Assembly: GCF_004359215.1 (NCBI RefSeq)
Contig: NC_090616.1
Span: 1,066,714 to 1,130,713 of the forward strand
Direction of reading: 5' to 3'
From: Bremia lactucae
Lineage: Eukaryota; Oomycota; Peronosporomycetes; Peronosporales; Peronosporaceae
Length of the DNA: 64,000 nt
Below are positions 1 through 9,684 of the stretch, in pieces. Positions within the stretch are counted from its first letter, which is position 1; each line of letters begins with the position of its first letter. The notes under the pieces are model-generated. The model saw only the letters and a list, made by a program, of their open reading frames with translations. It was not told the origin of the DNA and made no database searches. A program made the translations under genes and the position numbers.

Positions 1-41
1 NNNNNNNNNNNNNNNNNNNNNNNNNNNNNNNNNNNNNNNNN
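1..41. other. Assembly gap (run of N)
   Basis: The first 41 positions are N, so the upstream part of the element beginning at 42 is missing. Nothing can be said about its 5' end. Confidence 0.99.
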
Positions 42-1235
42 TACGAGTGTCAGAGGAATTTTGGTGGCCACATCTATATAGATGGGTGGCCAACTATATT
101 TGCTCTTGCGAACAGTGAGCGCATTAAGCCTGCACCGTCCAGCAGTGCGCTACTGAAGCCGTTACCGATTCCAACCAACTGTTGGAAGTCAGTAAGTCTG
201 GACTTCATGTTTGGCATGCCGCCGAATCATAAGGGTCGGACACGGCTTGTCGTCGTTGTAGACAGACTGAGCAAGATGGTGCATTTGGCACCATGTAAGA
301 CATCGATCATAGGCAAGGAGGCAGCTCTCTTGTTCCTGGATCATGTTTTCCGACTACATGCGATGCCCCAGTCCACAGTATTGGACCGGGATTCACGTTT
401 TACGTCTGGTTTTTGGCGACATGTGTTCGAGCTGCTTCGTAGCAAGCTCCACATGTCGACCGCAGATCATCCCCAGACCGATGGCAAAACAGAACGTGCC
501 AATCGGGTCGTGGCGGATGTCTTGCGCACTATAACAACTCCCAAAGAGTGGAGCAAGCAATTGCCCTTTGTGAAGTTCGCTATAAATAACAGAGTCCACG
601 CCAAAACGGGTGAGACACCGTTTTATATTAACAGACTGCGCCATCCTTGGACGCCAGTCTCGTTTGTGCGCAGCCCGATTCTTAGTGGGGGACGGCCCCT
701 CGCTATGCTCGGTGGGAAAGGGGGACATAGTTTCGTCAATATGAAGATGCCCCATGAGGGTTTCATCTCAAAGACTAAACTTTGCCCTAGTGACCCTGCC
801 AGTTTAGCAGTGGCCAATAATACTGCACCTTATGACCGACCTCTTGGCGTTATTATAGGCGACTTTGATGCTAAAAGCGTGAGCTAGGCTCAACGCTTTA
901 TGGATGAGCGATTCGCCATCAAACGTAAAGTCCGTGACGCGATGGCAAGCGCACAGGACAAGCAAAAAGAATATGCGGACCGAAATGGTCGCAAAATAAT
1001 GAAACTTTTTAGAGTGGGTGAAAAAGTACTATTAAGTACTGCTACCCTACCAATAAAATGCATTTTTTGTACTACCTAAAAGTACTACGAAGTTGTTGCC
1101 GCGTTACATTGGGCCCTTTACGGTGGTAGAAGAGGTTGAAGGCCTAAATTATTGGCTCACCTTCCCCCGTATTTGAAGACGCATCCCGTATTTTACGTGG
1201 GTCGTCTGAAAAGATATGTAGACCCAAATGAGGTC
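42..1235 (+). pseudogene. gypsy-1 copy A: integrase, 5' truncated and decayed
   Basis: Remnant of a Ty3/gypsy integrase, the enzyme that inserts the element cDNA. An H2C2-type N-terminal stretch (RWVAN, then CEQ) lies before 190. The catalytic core runs about 190-560: first Asp in SLDFMFGMPP at about 201, second in VLDRDSRFTS, and the Glu in HPQTDGKTERANRV, so the D-D-E triad is visible. The core is open from 207 to 887. A C-terminal GPY/F-like module (RYIGPFTVVEEV) is found near 1100-1135 in another frame, after several stops. Compared with copies B (9685-11890) and C (28975-31220), the sequence is clearly homologous but has its own changes. The open part is only a domain, not a complete polyprotein, so I call it a pseudogene. 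Confidence 0.9.
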
Positions 1236-2754
1236 AGTAACCCTCATCCGTTTAAGTTGACCGATAGTGACGTCGACTGTCGATCAGGTAAGGGGGACGG
1301 AGAAGGCGATTAACTTTCAGCCGAATGACTCCTCCCACCACGAAAAGGACTCGGAGAGCGAGGGATACCACACCCGTAATGCGGGTCCTTCAGCATCAAC
1401 TTCTCCAGGATGTCAAGCCGATGCTTCAGGCGTTCACAATCCTGACGATACTTCGCGCGGACATCCTTAAGATCCGAGGTCAGTCGCAACATTTGACTTT
1501 TGAGATTCACAATACGTCGTTCAGAAGCGCTTTACGCCTGCGACAGAACGGATGAAGATATGACAGCCGCAAGTAGGTGGGCGAGATCGCCACTCCTATC
1601 GGACGCCGCCTGCACTGATGAATGCGGGTGAGAACCAACGCTTTCTTGTTGGAAGGTTGCTTGCCCACCGCTTCGTGAGGCAAAGGTATTAGATCCTCGT
1701 CCGATGTAGAGGTAACCCGAAGAGTTTCGACACTTGGGAACCGATCGATACCCTACATTTTTGACGGGCCCGGCTCGGCGTGCATATGAAAAGGAGCACC
1801 AGCTGAAGCCTCTTCGCTTGTCTCAAATGGACTAGCATAAGCAGCGTAGTGAGAAGAATTACAGGGGATACAGTACCGCCCATTATTTCTTTCAACGCAA
1901 GCGAGCAAATTTAATTCGCTGCGACCGCTGTTTCATCGCATCGGAATGCGGAAGAATGCGGCGCGTGAATTCCACCTCGTATTAGGGCGTTTCATGAAAG
2001 CACAACACGCCCGGGATCGGGGAAATACGTCCAAGCGATTCCCCCTGGGGCCTCCATGCATCATAGACGCCATAATAATAATGTGCGTCTACAATAGCCT
2101 GCGCTAGGAGCGAGGCTCTCGTCCCGTTGGCACGAGGCCATTGAGATAGAGGGGGCAAAATTGTATATTACCCAACACATAGCCACGTTCTGGCTTGCGA
2201 CACCGACTGAGCACGTTCACGTGTCGTCAGCGGATCTTTAGGCTCATAATCTTCTACGTCAGAACCATTATGGATAATGGTCTTAGCGATAGGCGCTGTG
2301 GTGTTATCCAACGGAGATACGGCTGCACCTTTATGTGCAGCGCTCTCATTATCTGTCGCTGCGCGTTCTAGTGCAGACGACGAGACAGCATTCGTAAATG
2401 CTGCTCTCTCCATGGTGTGAGTCATGAGAGAAGTTTGTATGGGCAATAATGCGCCATCATCCTTCCTATTAGATCGTTGTCCGCATCACTAATATGAGGT
2501 GACGGCAACGTTTTCGAATCATAGTAGTCAACAAAGAACGACGAATCGACGTCCTCACTGTCAGAGTGGGATAATTCCTTAAGCCCGGTTGATGCGACAG
2601 CAGCAGTAGCTGTCGGTGCTTCGACTAAGGCAATAAACGCTGCCGGCATGTTAACGCGGCGCGTGCGCTTCGCTTGTGGTTGAGTCGGTGTCTTCGCAGA
2701 CGACCCATCAACGTTGCCTATCTAAGGTGGCATGTTAGGCTCCGTGTAAGACAT
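1236..2754 (-). pseudogene. gypsy-1 antisense ORF, copy A (decayed)
   Basis: Opposite-strand ORF between the integrase and the 3' LTR of copy A. The start at 2754 (MSYTEPNMPP) matches the start of the copies at 48041 (+) and 32732 (-). Open stretches lie at 2422-2649, 2168-2446, 1689-1895 and 1310-1510 in shifting frames. In order they show a Pro/Thr/Ser/Ala-rich acidic N-terminus (TPTQPQAKRTRRV; PSPHISDADND), a middle with VKEIMGG, and a charged heptad-like C-terminus (CERLKHRLDILEKLML) that looks like a coiled coil. I recognise no enzymatic domain and assign no function. It reads away from the LTR at 2861 and towards the integrase. An early stop follows MPP, so this copy is dead. Confidence 0.6.
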
Positions 2755-2852
2755 AGGTAGCACGAGTGAATGAGAGAACTAAGCGGCGCGTAAAGCAACT
2801 CGCTGTTCTTCTTTCCTCTTCAATAAATTTCAAAATGTAAATTCGTTTATTA

Positions 2853-2860
2853 GGGGGGGG
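2853..2860 (+). other. Polypurine tract of gypsy-1 copy A
   Basis: A run of eight G directly precedes the LTR that starts TGTAACGGGC. A purine tract abutting the 3' LTR is the expected plus-strand primer site. It shows that this element is in plus orientation and that the LTR at 2861 is its 3' LTR. Confidence 0.75.
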
Positions 2861-3363
2861 TGTAACGGGCTAAAGTTGCCCTGATGGTACACAGTCCCCA
2901 TCAATTACACTTTGTGTACTTAACGGGATGGTCAATAACTCAAATAAAATAATTAGAACTACCCTTGTGTATGTATTGCACATAGGTGCATTGACATTAG
3001 AGGGGATGACGGCTAGCGTCATCCGTTTCGCGAGGTATCTAGAAAGATACGCTCACAATACATATTAGTGTTATCTACAAAGAGAACTTTTTATGAATGG
3101 TTACAATAGCTGTTTATATTTAATACGATTTAATATAAATCAGTCTGAAAACTACTTCCTACTTAGAAAGAGCGCACGAGGAGTCGGATCACCGCTCCCG
3201 TGACAACACTTTACAAGAGTACTTAGTGCGTGGGGTGAGGACACTAAGGCGCCCACCACAACTACTTCACGGCACACGAGAGTAGACGGTCAAACCGCTT
3301 CCTCGCTGTGCTAGGATGTGTGCTTAAGTAGAGCGTGGCCGCATTATGACGTGTCCGCCTACA
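2861..3363 (+). repeat. gypsy-1 LTR (3' LTR of copy A)
   Basis: About 503 bp, beginning TGTAACGGGC and ending CGCCTACA (terminal TG..CA inside a TGTA/TACA inverted repeat). Homologous LTRs lie at 32841-33367 (+), 47401-47933 (-), 61408-61940 (-) and, truncated, at 7311-7556 (-). It follows a polypurine tract and the integrase of copy A. Confidence 0.88.
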
Positions 3364-3383
3364 ATTTATTTTAACACAAATAA

Positions 3384-3610
3384 AGTTCAGTTTCTTTTTG
3401 ATCTAAACAGCGCGTCGTGCTATTCTAAGGCTTGCGTTTTCGATCACTTGAAGCACCAAGCATTCCTAAGGTAAATAGATACGCTTGTGCACTAGTTGGC
3501 GCTTGGCTCTACGAACCACTGATTCTGTTAAGCTAGGGCTCATTAAGCCATACGAGCTTGTAATGCTCGATGAGTTGTTACCCTTAAAAATACTTTATAA
3601 ATAAAAGGAA
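3384..3610 (+). repeat. Unclassified dispersed repeat, copy 1
   Basis: This stretch is recognisably similar to 13590-13810: both have TCTACGAACCA, then CATTAAG and ATACGAGCTTGTA in the same order and spacing, with many substitutions. There is no coding capacity. It may be part of another LTR or a non-autonomous element; its ends are not resolved. Confidence 0.5.
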
Positions 3611-3745
3611 GTGTTAATGGTAAATTCGGAAGTGAGTATATTTTATGTCCTTAGTTTGCTAGTTGGATGCTACCTCTAGCTAATCGCTTTACCTTCTTTG
3701 AACTCGGACCGTGTAATATGCTATTTACACCTTGTAAGAAGAATC

Positions 3746-3960
3746 TTACCAAATGCAATGACAATATAAATTATGGAAGGGTACGTGACCTCGGGAAAGC
3801 GAGGCTCTGGTGAGCTGTAAACACCAGTAACCGGATTCAACTTTACCATTGTGCCAAGTTTTTTCAGAACGCCAAATCTTAGCGCCTTGACCACTGGGTA
3901 GTGTGCGATGGTCACGTTCCGTGTACTTCCACATTTCATATCCACTTCATGCAGCTTTGA
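3746..3960 (-). repeat. tRNA-derived SINE-like segment
   Basis: Read on the minus strand, a tRNA-Leu/Ser-like head is visible: an A-box-like TACCCAGTGGTCAAGG followed by GCGC, then a B-box-like AAGTTGAATCCGG about 45 nt later. After the head comes CTGGTG-(8 nt)-CTCACCAG, a short hairpin also present just 3' of the tRNA-like module of the copia-2 LTRs (50222-50357 and 54990-55125). This supports a shared SINE-type body. The boxes have substitutions and no target duplication was found, so a degenerate tRNA pseudogene is the alternative. Confidence 0.4.
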
Positions 3961-4272
3961 CAGCAATGTACGGAAAGCATAATTTTCAACGAGTTAATTC
4001 TACTTAGTTTTACGAAACTCGTTAATTGAAAAAATCTTTTTCTAACCTAAGGAACGATTTGCTCCGCGAAACGATATAAATTATGCAAAGCGACGTTAGC
4101 AGGACTCGCAGAGTAAGAATTAGGTTTCGAATGCGTTCGTTGGCCCTTATTTTCTCTTATTGCTTAGCAATCCTACATTCTAACCACGGCTGTGACTTTG
4201 GATCCTGGCGTAAGTTCAATATGTGTCCTCAGCTAACTTTAACGCACCAACACCTTCAAAATATCTGAGCAA

Positions 4273-4689
4273 TGTGACGAGGCACTGCCGACTTGTACTA
4301 CTACAGTACAAGTCCTCTTCGCACTGCTTTAGTGCGAGTGGTACCTCACGTCACTTCAACGTGCAGAGGAAGACTCTCTTCAAGAACGCTTGCTTTAAAG
4401 AGCGTTAAATGTAAACTGATTTCAATATAATTATGTTCTTCTGTTTCTATCTATTTAATACTAACTTAATCATGTACTAATACAAAATATGTAATAAAGT
4501 CTTATCTGTCTCTCTCTGCGCGCGTCCAGAGCTGACTGGACCGCGAAGCAAGTTGATATAATGACCTAAATCTACCAATGGATAAGCTTTCCGAATATTA
4601 AATATTCTACAAATAAAATCTACCTTTTAGATATTACTTAATTAACAACCTTTAAGTGTTAGTTTCATGTAACTTTACACCCCGTTACA
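4273..4689 (-). repeat. gypsy-2a LTR (3' LTR of a minus-strand element)
   Basis: About 417 bp; on the minus strand it begins TGTAACGGGG and ends CCTCGTCACA. It is homologous to 62003-62438 (-) and 41237-41612 (+). Just beyond 4689 the minus strand shows a purine tract (AGGGGAGGGGTGA), so this is the 3' LTR of an element whose body continues to the right. Confidence 0.82.
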
Positions 4690-6380
4690 TCACCCCTCCC
4701 CTAAACGACAATCACTCTGACTGTCATTATATAGAGGGGCCGCTATAAGATTACTTAATAAAAAACGATGTTGATTGGTCAAAAACATCATTTTTAATTC
4801 AGTCGCATGGTCGACAAGTCCATGCGTTGTGCGAATAGTGCGGCGTCTTCGGCTACGGTACATGCATTCGCGGGCGACGCATTATTGCCTCTTGCGTAAG
4901 ACGTTTTGTCTGCCGTTGTATCATCTTCTCCCGCAACACTAAATGTTGCGGGTGCACGTGATTAATCACCACGTGAGTGCGACATCTCTTTGGAGTTGAC
5001 TTTTAATGCGAGTTGGACGAAATGGCCGACTCGGGAAGACTAGAACAGTCGCCTGATCATCGTCAGGCGGCTGACTATGAGCCTTCGAATAAGGGGGATC
5101 AATCATTTAGACGCGCTGGTAGCATTCGCTATAACATGTTCGGTTCCGACGATGAAGATGATTCCTCATCGCCAGCACCGTCCCCCCTGCCGTCACCCGC
5201 ACTTATATCTGTGGATGGTGGTGACGATGAGGTAAGCCATCGTAAAAAGTTCTTGTGGTACCCCTGGTTCAGTGGGTACCACTCAGGGGAGCGTAGACAG
5301 TGAAACGTCTCGTCTTGCCCCTGAAAAAGGCTAGTCAATAGCTTGTCTGGAGAGAGACTACTCCTCACAATAAATGTCCTTTATTTATTTCGATAAAGCT
5401 ACATGGCCTTGATCCCAGCGGGAAGAACTTTCGCGCTGAGAAAGATTTTTATCTCAATACTTGTTTCAAGCATCGATGGTATAATGGGAACAATAAGCGA
5501 GATAAAGTCTTGCTTATGCAAGCCTGGAGCGCGTTCATTCGCAATGTCAAAGACATTCGACGCGAAGCCTGGCTTCAACGACTTTATCGCGATTCGCGTT
5601 AAGCTTGAGAAATGAACTCCAACCGGTGCAAAGTATAAATTACATCGGCTGTCACTTGAGACAGGACTTCGAGGCCTCACATGGGGTGATCCCTGTCCGT
5701 GTTTCGTCGACAACACTAAACGAATGAAAGGGGATGTGTATTCCCTTTATTCGCTTTGGGGAAGGGCTCGCATCTCTAACTAGATGCCCGATGCAATTGA
5801 CATTTTGCAATCAATTTTCAGGCACCGAGAAGCGCGTATTTTCCGATGGACCTTCCAATTCATCGAATGGGTCTCGTCATACTGACGGACGAGGCTCTCA
5901 ACGTCAACAACCAGCTGGGAACGAGGCTCCCAGCTGTCATGCGAAGGTGAATACCGCACCAGCGAACCAGATAACTCGTTCATTACCCCTTCACATCACA
6001 GTGGTGATAAATACGTTCCACAAGGAAACTTTAACCACCGTGGGAATCACCAATGGTTGTGGCGGAGGAGAAATTTTTTGATCCGACCTGTGTGTCGGAT
6101 CTAGAGTCGAATATTGACAAACTCGACCACTTCCTCCATGAATCAGAGGAGGGTCTTAATAACGAGCGCGGTAAGCGTCCCTCGTTGGAGCAGACGGTGC
6201 AGGTGCATTATTTCGAAAGGTTGGAAGGCCGTTCAAAGAGTGCATACTGTATGTTGATGTACGAACGGAAGTATCATCCAGAACTCATACGTTTCGCACG
6301 CTGGTTCGTGCTATCACCCTTCGGGAAGGGATTCCTCGTGCTGGGCATCTTTGTCCCAGCAGGGACCCTGGCATAGCAGT
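4690..6380 (+). pseudogene. gypsy-2 antisense ORF, copy near 5 kb (decayed)
   Basis: Plus-strand ORF in the 3' internal region of a minus-strand gypsy-2 element. The N-terminal part is open at 5013-5303 (MADSGRLEQSPDH, then Asp/Ser/Pro-rich SDDEDDSSSPAPSPLPSP). Later parts match the other copies: RVFSDGPSNSSNGSRHTDGR near 5834-5900 (also at 55870-55930) and, at 6053-6376, EEKFFDPTCVSDLESNIDKL followed by a charged helical stretch. Stops and frame changes separate the blocks. I do not recognise a known domain. Minus-strand chromodomain remnants underlie 5850-5983. Confidence 0.55.
5850..5983 (-). pseudogene. Chromodomain remnant of gypsy-2
   Basis: The minus strand encodes RYSPSHDSWEPRSQLVVDVE and SLVRQYDE, the C-terminal half of the chromodomain seen intact at 55891-56124. 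Chromodomains at the integrase C-terminus of chromoviruses direct integration to modified chromatin. The aromatic-cage N-terminal half is lost here. The integrase itself is absent to the right. Confidence 0.6.
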
Positions 6381-6409
6381 GAGCCATCATATGGCTGCGC
6401 TTGCCGCAT

Positions 6410-7310
6410 TTATAGCAGACAATGTCTGCATTGTTAAACTCAATGGGAGTGGTATCTGACCTCTCGACCGACGTCTTATATCAAGCTATCGCCGAGGCAC
6501 TGTTGTAGGATCGCTCCTCAACCAAGGCAATTTGGCTTGCCTACGCGAAGTAACCTCTGCAAAAGTGCAAGAGATGCGTTCGCTGTCGGCGTCCATTACT
6601 ATAGGTCCAATTCCGGAGCACATTAATATGCCCACGTTCATGAACAGTCTACGGCATGGCCCTTTGCGACAGGCCGTTTTCAGAAAGGTGCAGTCAACAA
6701 TGGAAGGTCGCGAATCTTTGTCTTAAAAGATTCCCCATGTAGGGAACGCCTTAACGTCCGCCATAAGCGCCGAATAAGCCCACTCTCAGGCCTTACCAAG
6801 CAAGATGCGATATGGCGTACGACACCATCCGGCTGACGTCCTCGATGAGCTGCGCGACACCGCATTGCTCCACGGCTAAAAGTCAGTGGACAATCGTGTG
6901 CGCTGCAGTTCCATCGCATTCGTGCTTGGACAGCAGAGAGCCGCGTCCGAGGCACAAAGTGATATGCCGCGGAGTCCGTCACTCAGACTCAGGATGAGCT
7001 GCGGCATGAGCAGGTTCGGAGCGAGGCTCTCAACAAGACTGTTGAGATGCTCTCTGCCCGGCTGCATCAGCCGAAGCCCATTCGGATTGACCCGACCAAG
7101 CTCCTCAAACTGCTTCAACTGAGCAACATGTTGCTTAGGAGGATTGCCAAAGAGCCTGACCGGGGCTTGTTCACCAAGTCCCTGCGCCAAGGGCTCTGCC
7201 ACCTCCCGACGACGTTCGGAGAGGTGTCAAAATGAGCCCAATCGATATTGAGACTCATCCACGAACTCGCTCAGAGATGCGGGTCGTGGAAGGATTTCAA
7301 GGCTACCAAG
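6410..7310 (+). pseudogene. Retrotransposon gag-like remnants
   Basis: Within 6530-6720 the plus strand reads LREVTSAKVQEMRSLSAS, then FMNSLRHGPLRQAVFRK and STMEG, which resembles the retrotransposon gag (capsid) pattern in which a hydrophobic FM-x-GLR segment precedes F/Y-R-x-x-P/S-S-T-x-E-E. Further on, TQDELRHEQVRSEALNKTVE and HQPKPIRIDPTKLLKLLQ (about 6990-7130) look like a coiled coil followed by a gag-start-like segment, but in a different order from normal. The frames are broken. Family membership is unclear; it may belong to gypsy-1, whose protease follows at about 7730. Confidence 0.35.
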
Positions 7311-7556
7311 TGTAGGCGGGCCCGTCGTAATGCGGCCACGCTCTACTCAAGCACACACCTTAGTACAGCAAGGAAGCCGCTTGACTGTCTTCTCCTACGT
7401 GCAGTGAGGAAGTTAGTGGGCGCCTCAGCGACCTCACCCAACGAACTATATGCCGACTAAGTGACGTCACGGTGGCGGTAATCCACTTGCGCATTTGTGG
7501 ACTAGGAAGTAGTTTCCAGAATAATTTTATATAATCGCATAAAATATTAATTCCTA
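7311..7556 (-). repeat. gypsy-1 LTR fragment
   Basis: On the plus strand it begins TGTAGGCGGGCCCGTCG at 7311, as do the minus-oriented gypsy-1 LTRs at 47401 and 61408. Homology is lost near 7556, so roughly the first half (U3 side) is missing. It does not have the orientation expected of a 5' LTR for the plus-strand protease that follows. Confidence 0.7.
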
Positions 7557-7689
7557 TTTTGACCAAATTAATTCTGCCATCTCTGTAGACAGACACTCAT
7601 ATGTATTGCAACCCCTAAGTTCAGAATTATCGAGCAAATGAGTAACAGTGTCCCTGAGGTACGGAATTTTCGGACCTGAACCCTGCTTG

Positions 7690-9684
7690 TCTATAGCGCT
7701 CGAGTACGAGGCTATGACCAGGTGATGACTCTCTAGTGGATTCGGGTGCGGCACAACATTTTGTAAAACTCGCGGCTCTAAAAAATGAGCTAGGCGATGT
7801 TTAAGTCGCTTTGTCAGGATGGCAAGCGAGAAGAGGCGACCGTTCGTTTAGCGAACGGCGCTCCTATAGTCTGAAAGAGTTCAGGAAGAACTCGCCTTCA
7901 GCTTTAGTGACTTCTCTTGTAAAAAGAAGTTCACAGTGCTAGGAATGGAGAGTCCGTATGACCAAATCCTAGGCATGCCATGGTTGGCAAAGTACCAACC
8001 ATGATAGACTGGAGTACGCACAGTTGCGAACTCTACGCAGGTCACCGGGAAGATGTGCTTCTGCGAGAGGCGTATGCAACTGATGTCGTTTCGAACGCAG
8101 TTGATGGTGCGCTGACGGGATGTCAAACGTCACCAATACCTACCAGCTCGTGGAGACTAGGGTAGTGAAAAGGACGATGACAAGTAGTCATGCGTCCGAA
8201 TGTCCTGCTCAGAGCCGAGAGCCTGTGGCAGTAGACGGCGAGATGACAGGAAGTCAAGCGTCGCATGAACCGGTACATTGGCTAGAGCCTGATGCGGTCG
8301 GCAGGGATGCGTCAGCCAGGAGAACAACAGCACCCGCTTTCCAGTCAAAGGTCGTGGTTTCTCGGAGAACGAGTCCCCGACTGATGAAGATGACTATTTG
8401 CATGTCAAAACGAGTGACATTTGGATCGGTCCCGTTTGAAGAGGACGCCTTCAAACAAGTTGTTCGAGGCCGTCGAAGACAATATAGCGGAGGCATCCTT
8501 AGGTGAGGTTCTCCAGCAAGTCTTTAAATCTGCCGAAAAGATAGAAAATCTCCCGGAGGTGTCGTGTGATCTGTTGCTTGCCGAATTAAAGGGAGAAAGA
8601 TCCACGAAATAGTCACACCAGTTCCAGAAGAGAACTTGGTGGACTGTTGCTCGTCATCCACAATGGACGAGAGCGTCCTAGAAATCGACAAAAGGAACGG
8701 TTCGCTGATCAACTGGGATGCCTTGAGAGACAGCTCTTTCTTTGAGGTTCTGTGAAAACATCGCGAAGTGTTCCCAGAAGAAGTGCCGAGTCGCCTGGTA
8801 TCGGGCACGAAATTGACCTCGAACCTGGTACCAGGTATCGTGTGACCAGGCAATGGACGTTGCCGGAAGAACATGTCAATTAAATCGATGAATTCTTTGA
8901 CAAGCGAGCCAAGGCAAAACATGTATGTGAGAGCAAGTCGCCTCACTGCAGCCCGACCTTTTATATGAGTTAAGCCACAGGTGCATGGCGCGTGGTTCAT
9001 GCATACAATAAGCTGAACATGAGTACATACCGGCGCAAACGCCAATCCCGCGGAAAGATGTTTTGTTGGACTCCATGAGGAGGTCAACTATCTTTCCTGC
9101 GTTGGGTTTCAAAGTTAAATACTATCAGGTATGTCCGACGTAGCCAAAATAGCAGTAACTACTTCAATAGGAATGCTTGGAAGTTGCTTGTGATGCCCAA
9201 GGTTTAAAAAAACGCACCAGCGACATTCAATCTAGTGGTGGCTCGCGTGATGCGTCAGCACCATGCCTACGCGCCCCACTACTTTAAAAATGTATTCGTG
9301 CATAGTAGGGCCGAGGACGGGCTGAACGAAATAGAGTCGCACAAGCGTAATTTAGACGCTGTGTTGCAGACTCTGCAGGATGCTCAATTGTACGTCAACT
9401 TGCAATAGTGCGTCATAGGGATCTCCTAGACACCTGTACTGGGCTGCATCTTAGGTACACATGGTGTACGAGCAGAACCAGACAAGATAAAATTGGCAAA
9501 GGAATGGCCAATCCTATGACATGTGAAGGATTTGCGACACTTCCTAGAGTTCGCTAATTACTTGTATAAGTATAGCAAGAATTAGGCGGAGTGAACTAAA
9601 ACATTGTGTGACCTCCTTAAAAGGACGCAAAATGGGTTTAGTTAAAAGAACAAGAAGAAGCGTTCACATCAGTGAAACAGTCTG
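7690..9684 (+). pseudogene. gypsy-1 copy B: protease and reverse transcriptase (decayed)
   Basis: At about 7728-7765 the plus strand reads LVDSGAAQHFV, a retropepsin active site (DSGA). RT signatures run from about 8815: EPGTRYRVTRQWTLPEEHVN, IDEFFDKRAKAKHV, ATGAWRVVHAYNKLN, then NAPATFNLVVARVMR and YFKNVFVHSRAEDGLNEIE. The Y-x-D-D catalytic box is changed to YFKN, so the polymerase would be inactive. Many stops and frameshifts occur (for example after ILR-equivalent positions and in the connection before RNase H). The stretch 9384-9684 is about 85 percent similar to 28975-29263 of copy C by eye. Confidence 0.8.

Noticed and set aside
207..887. A 226-codon ORF as a host gene
   Set aside because: It is the open part of a gypsy integrase core (D-D-E triad, QTDGKTERANRV) inside a decayed element.
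1310..1510. Antisense ORFs as random shadows of the sense strand
   Set aside because: Rejected as an explanation for the whole set, because the same protein blocks recur in the same order in several copies and lie mostly downstream of the sense coding region. Individual small ORFs opposite coding domains (for example 30403-30822, 10890-11189) were treated as shadows and left out.
4493..4500. AATAAAG at 4493 as evidence that the gypsy-2a LTR is plus-oriented
   Set aside because: PBS and gag position at 61950-62003 show that the family sense strand is the other one; the hexamer is on the antisense strand here.
5013..5303. Acidic Ser/Pro-rich ORF as a secreted host effector
   Set aside because: No signal peptide; it lies at the N-terminus of the gypsy-2 antisense ORF next to the 3' LTR.
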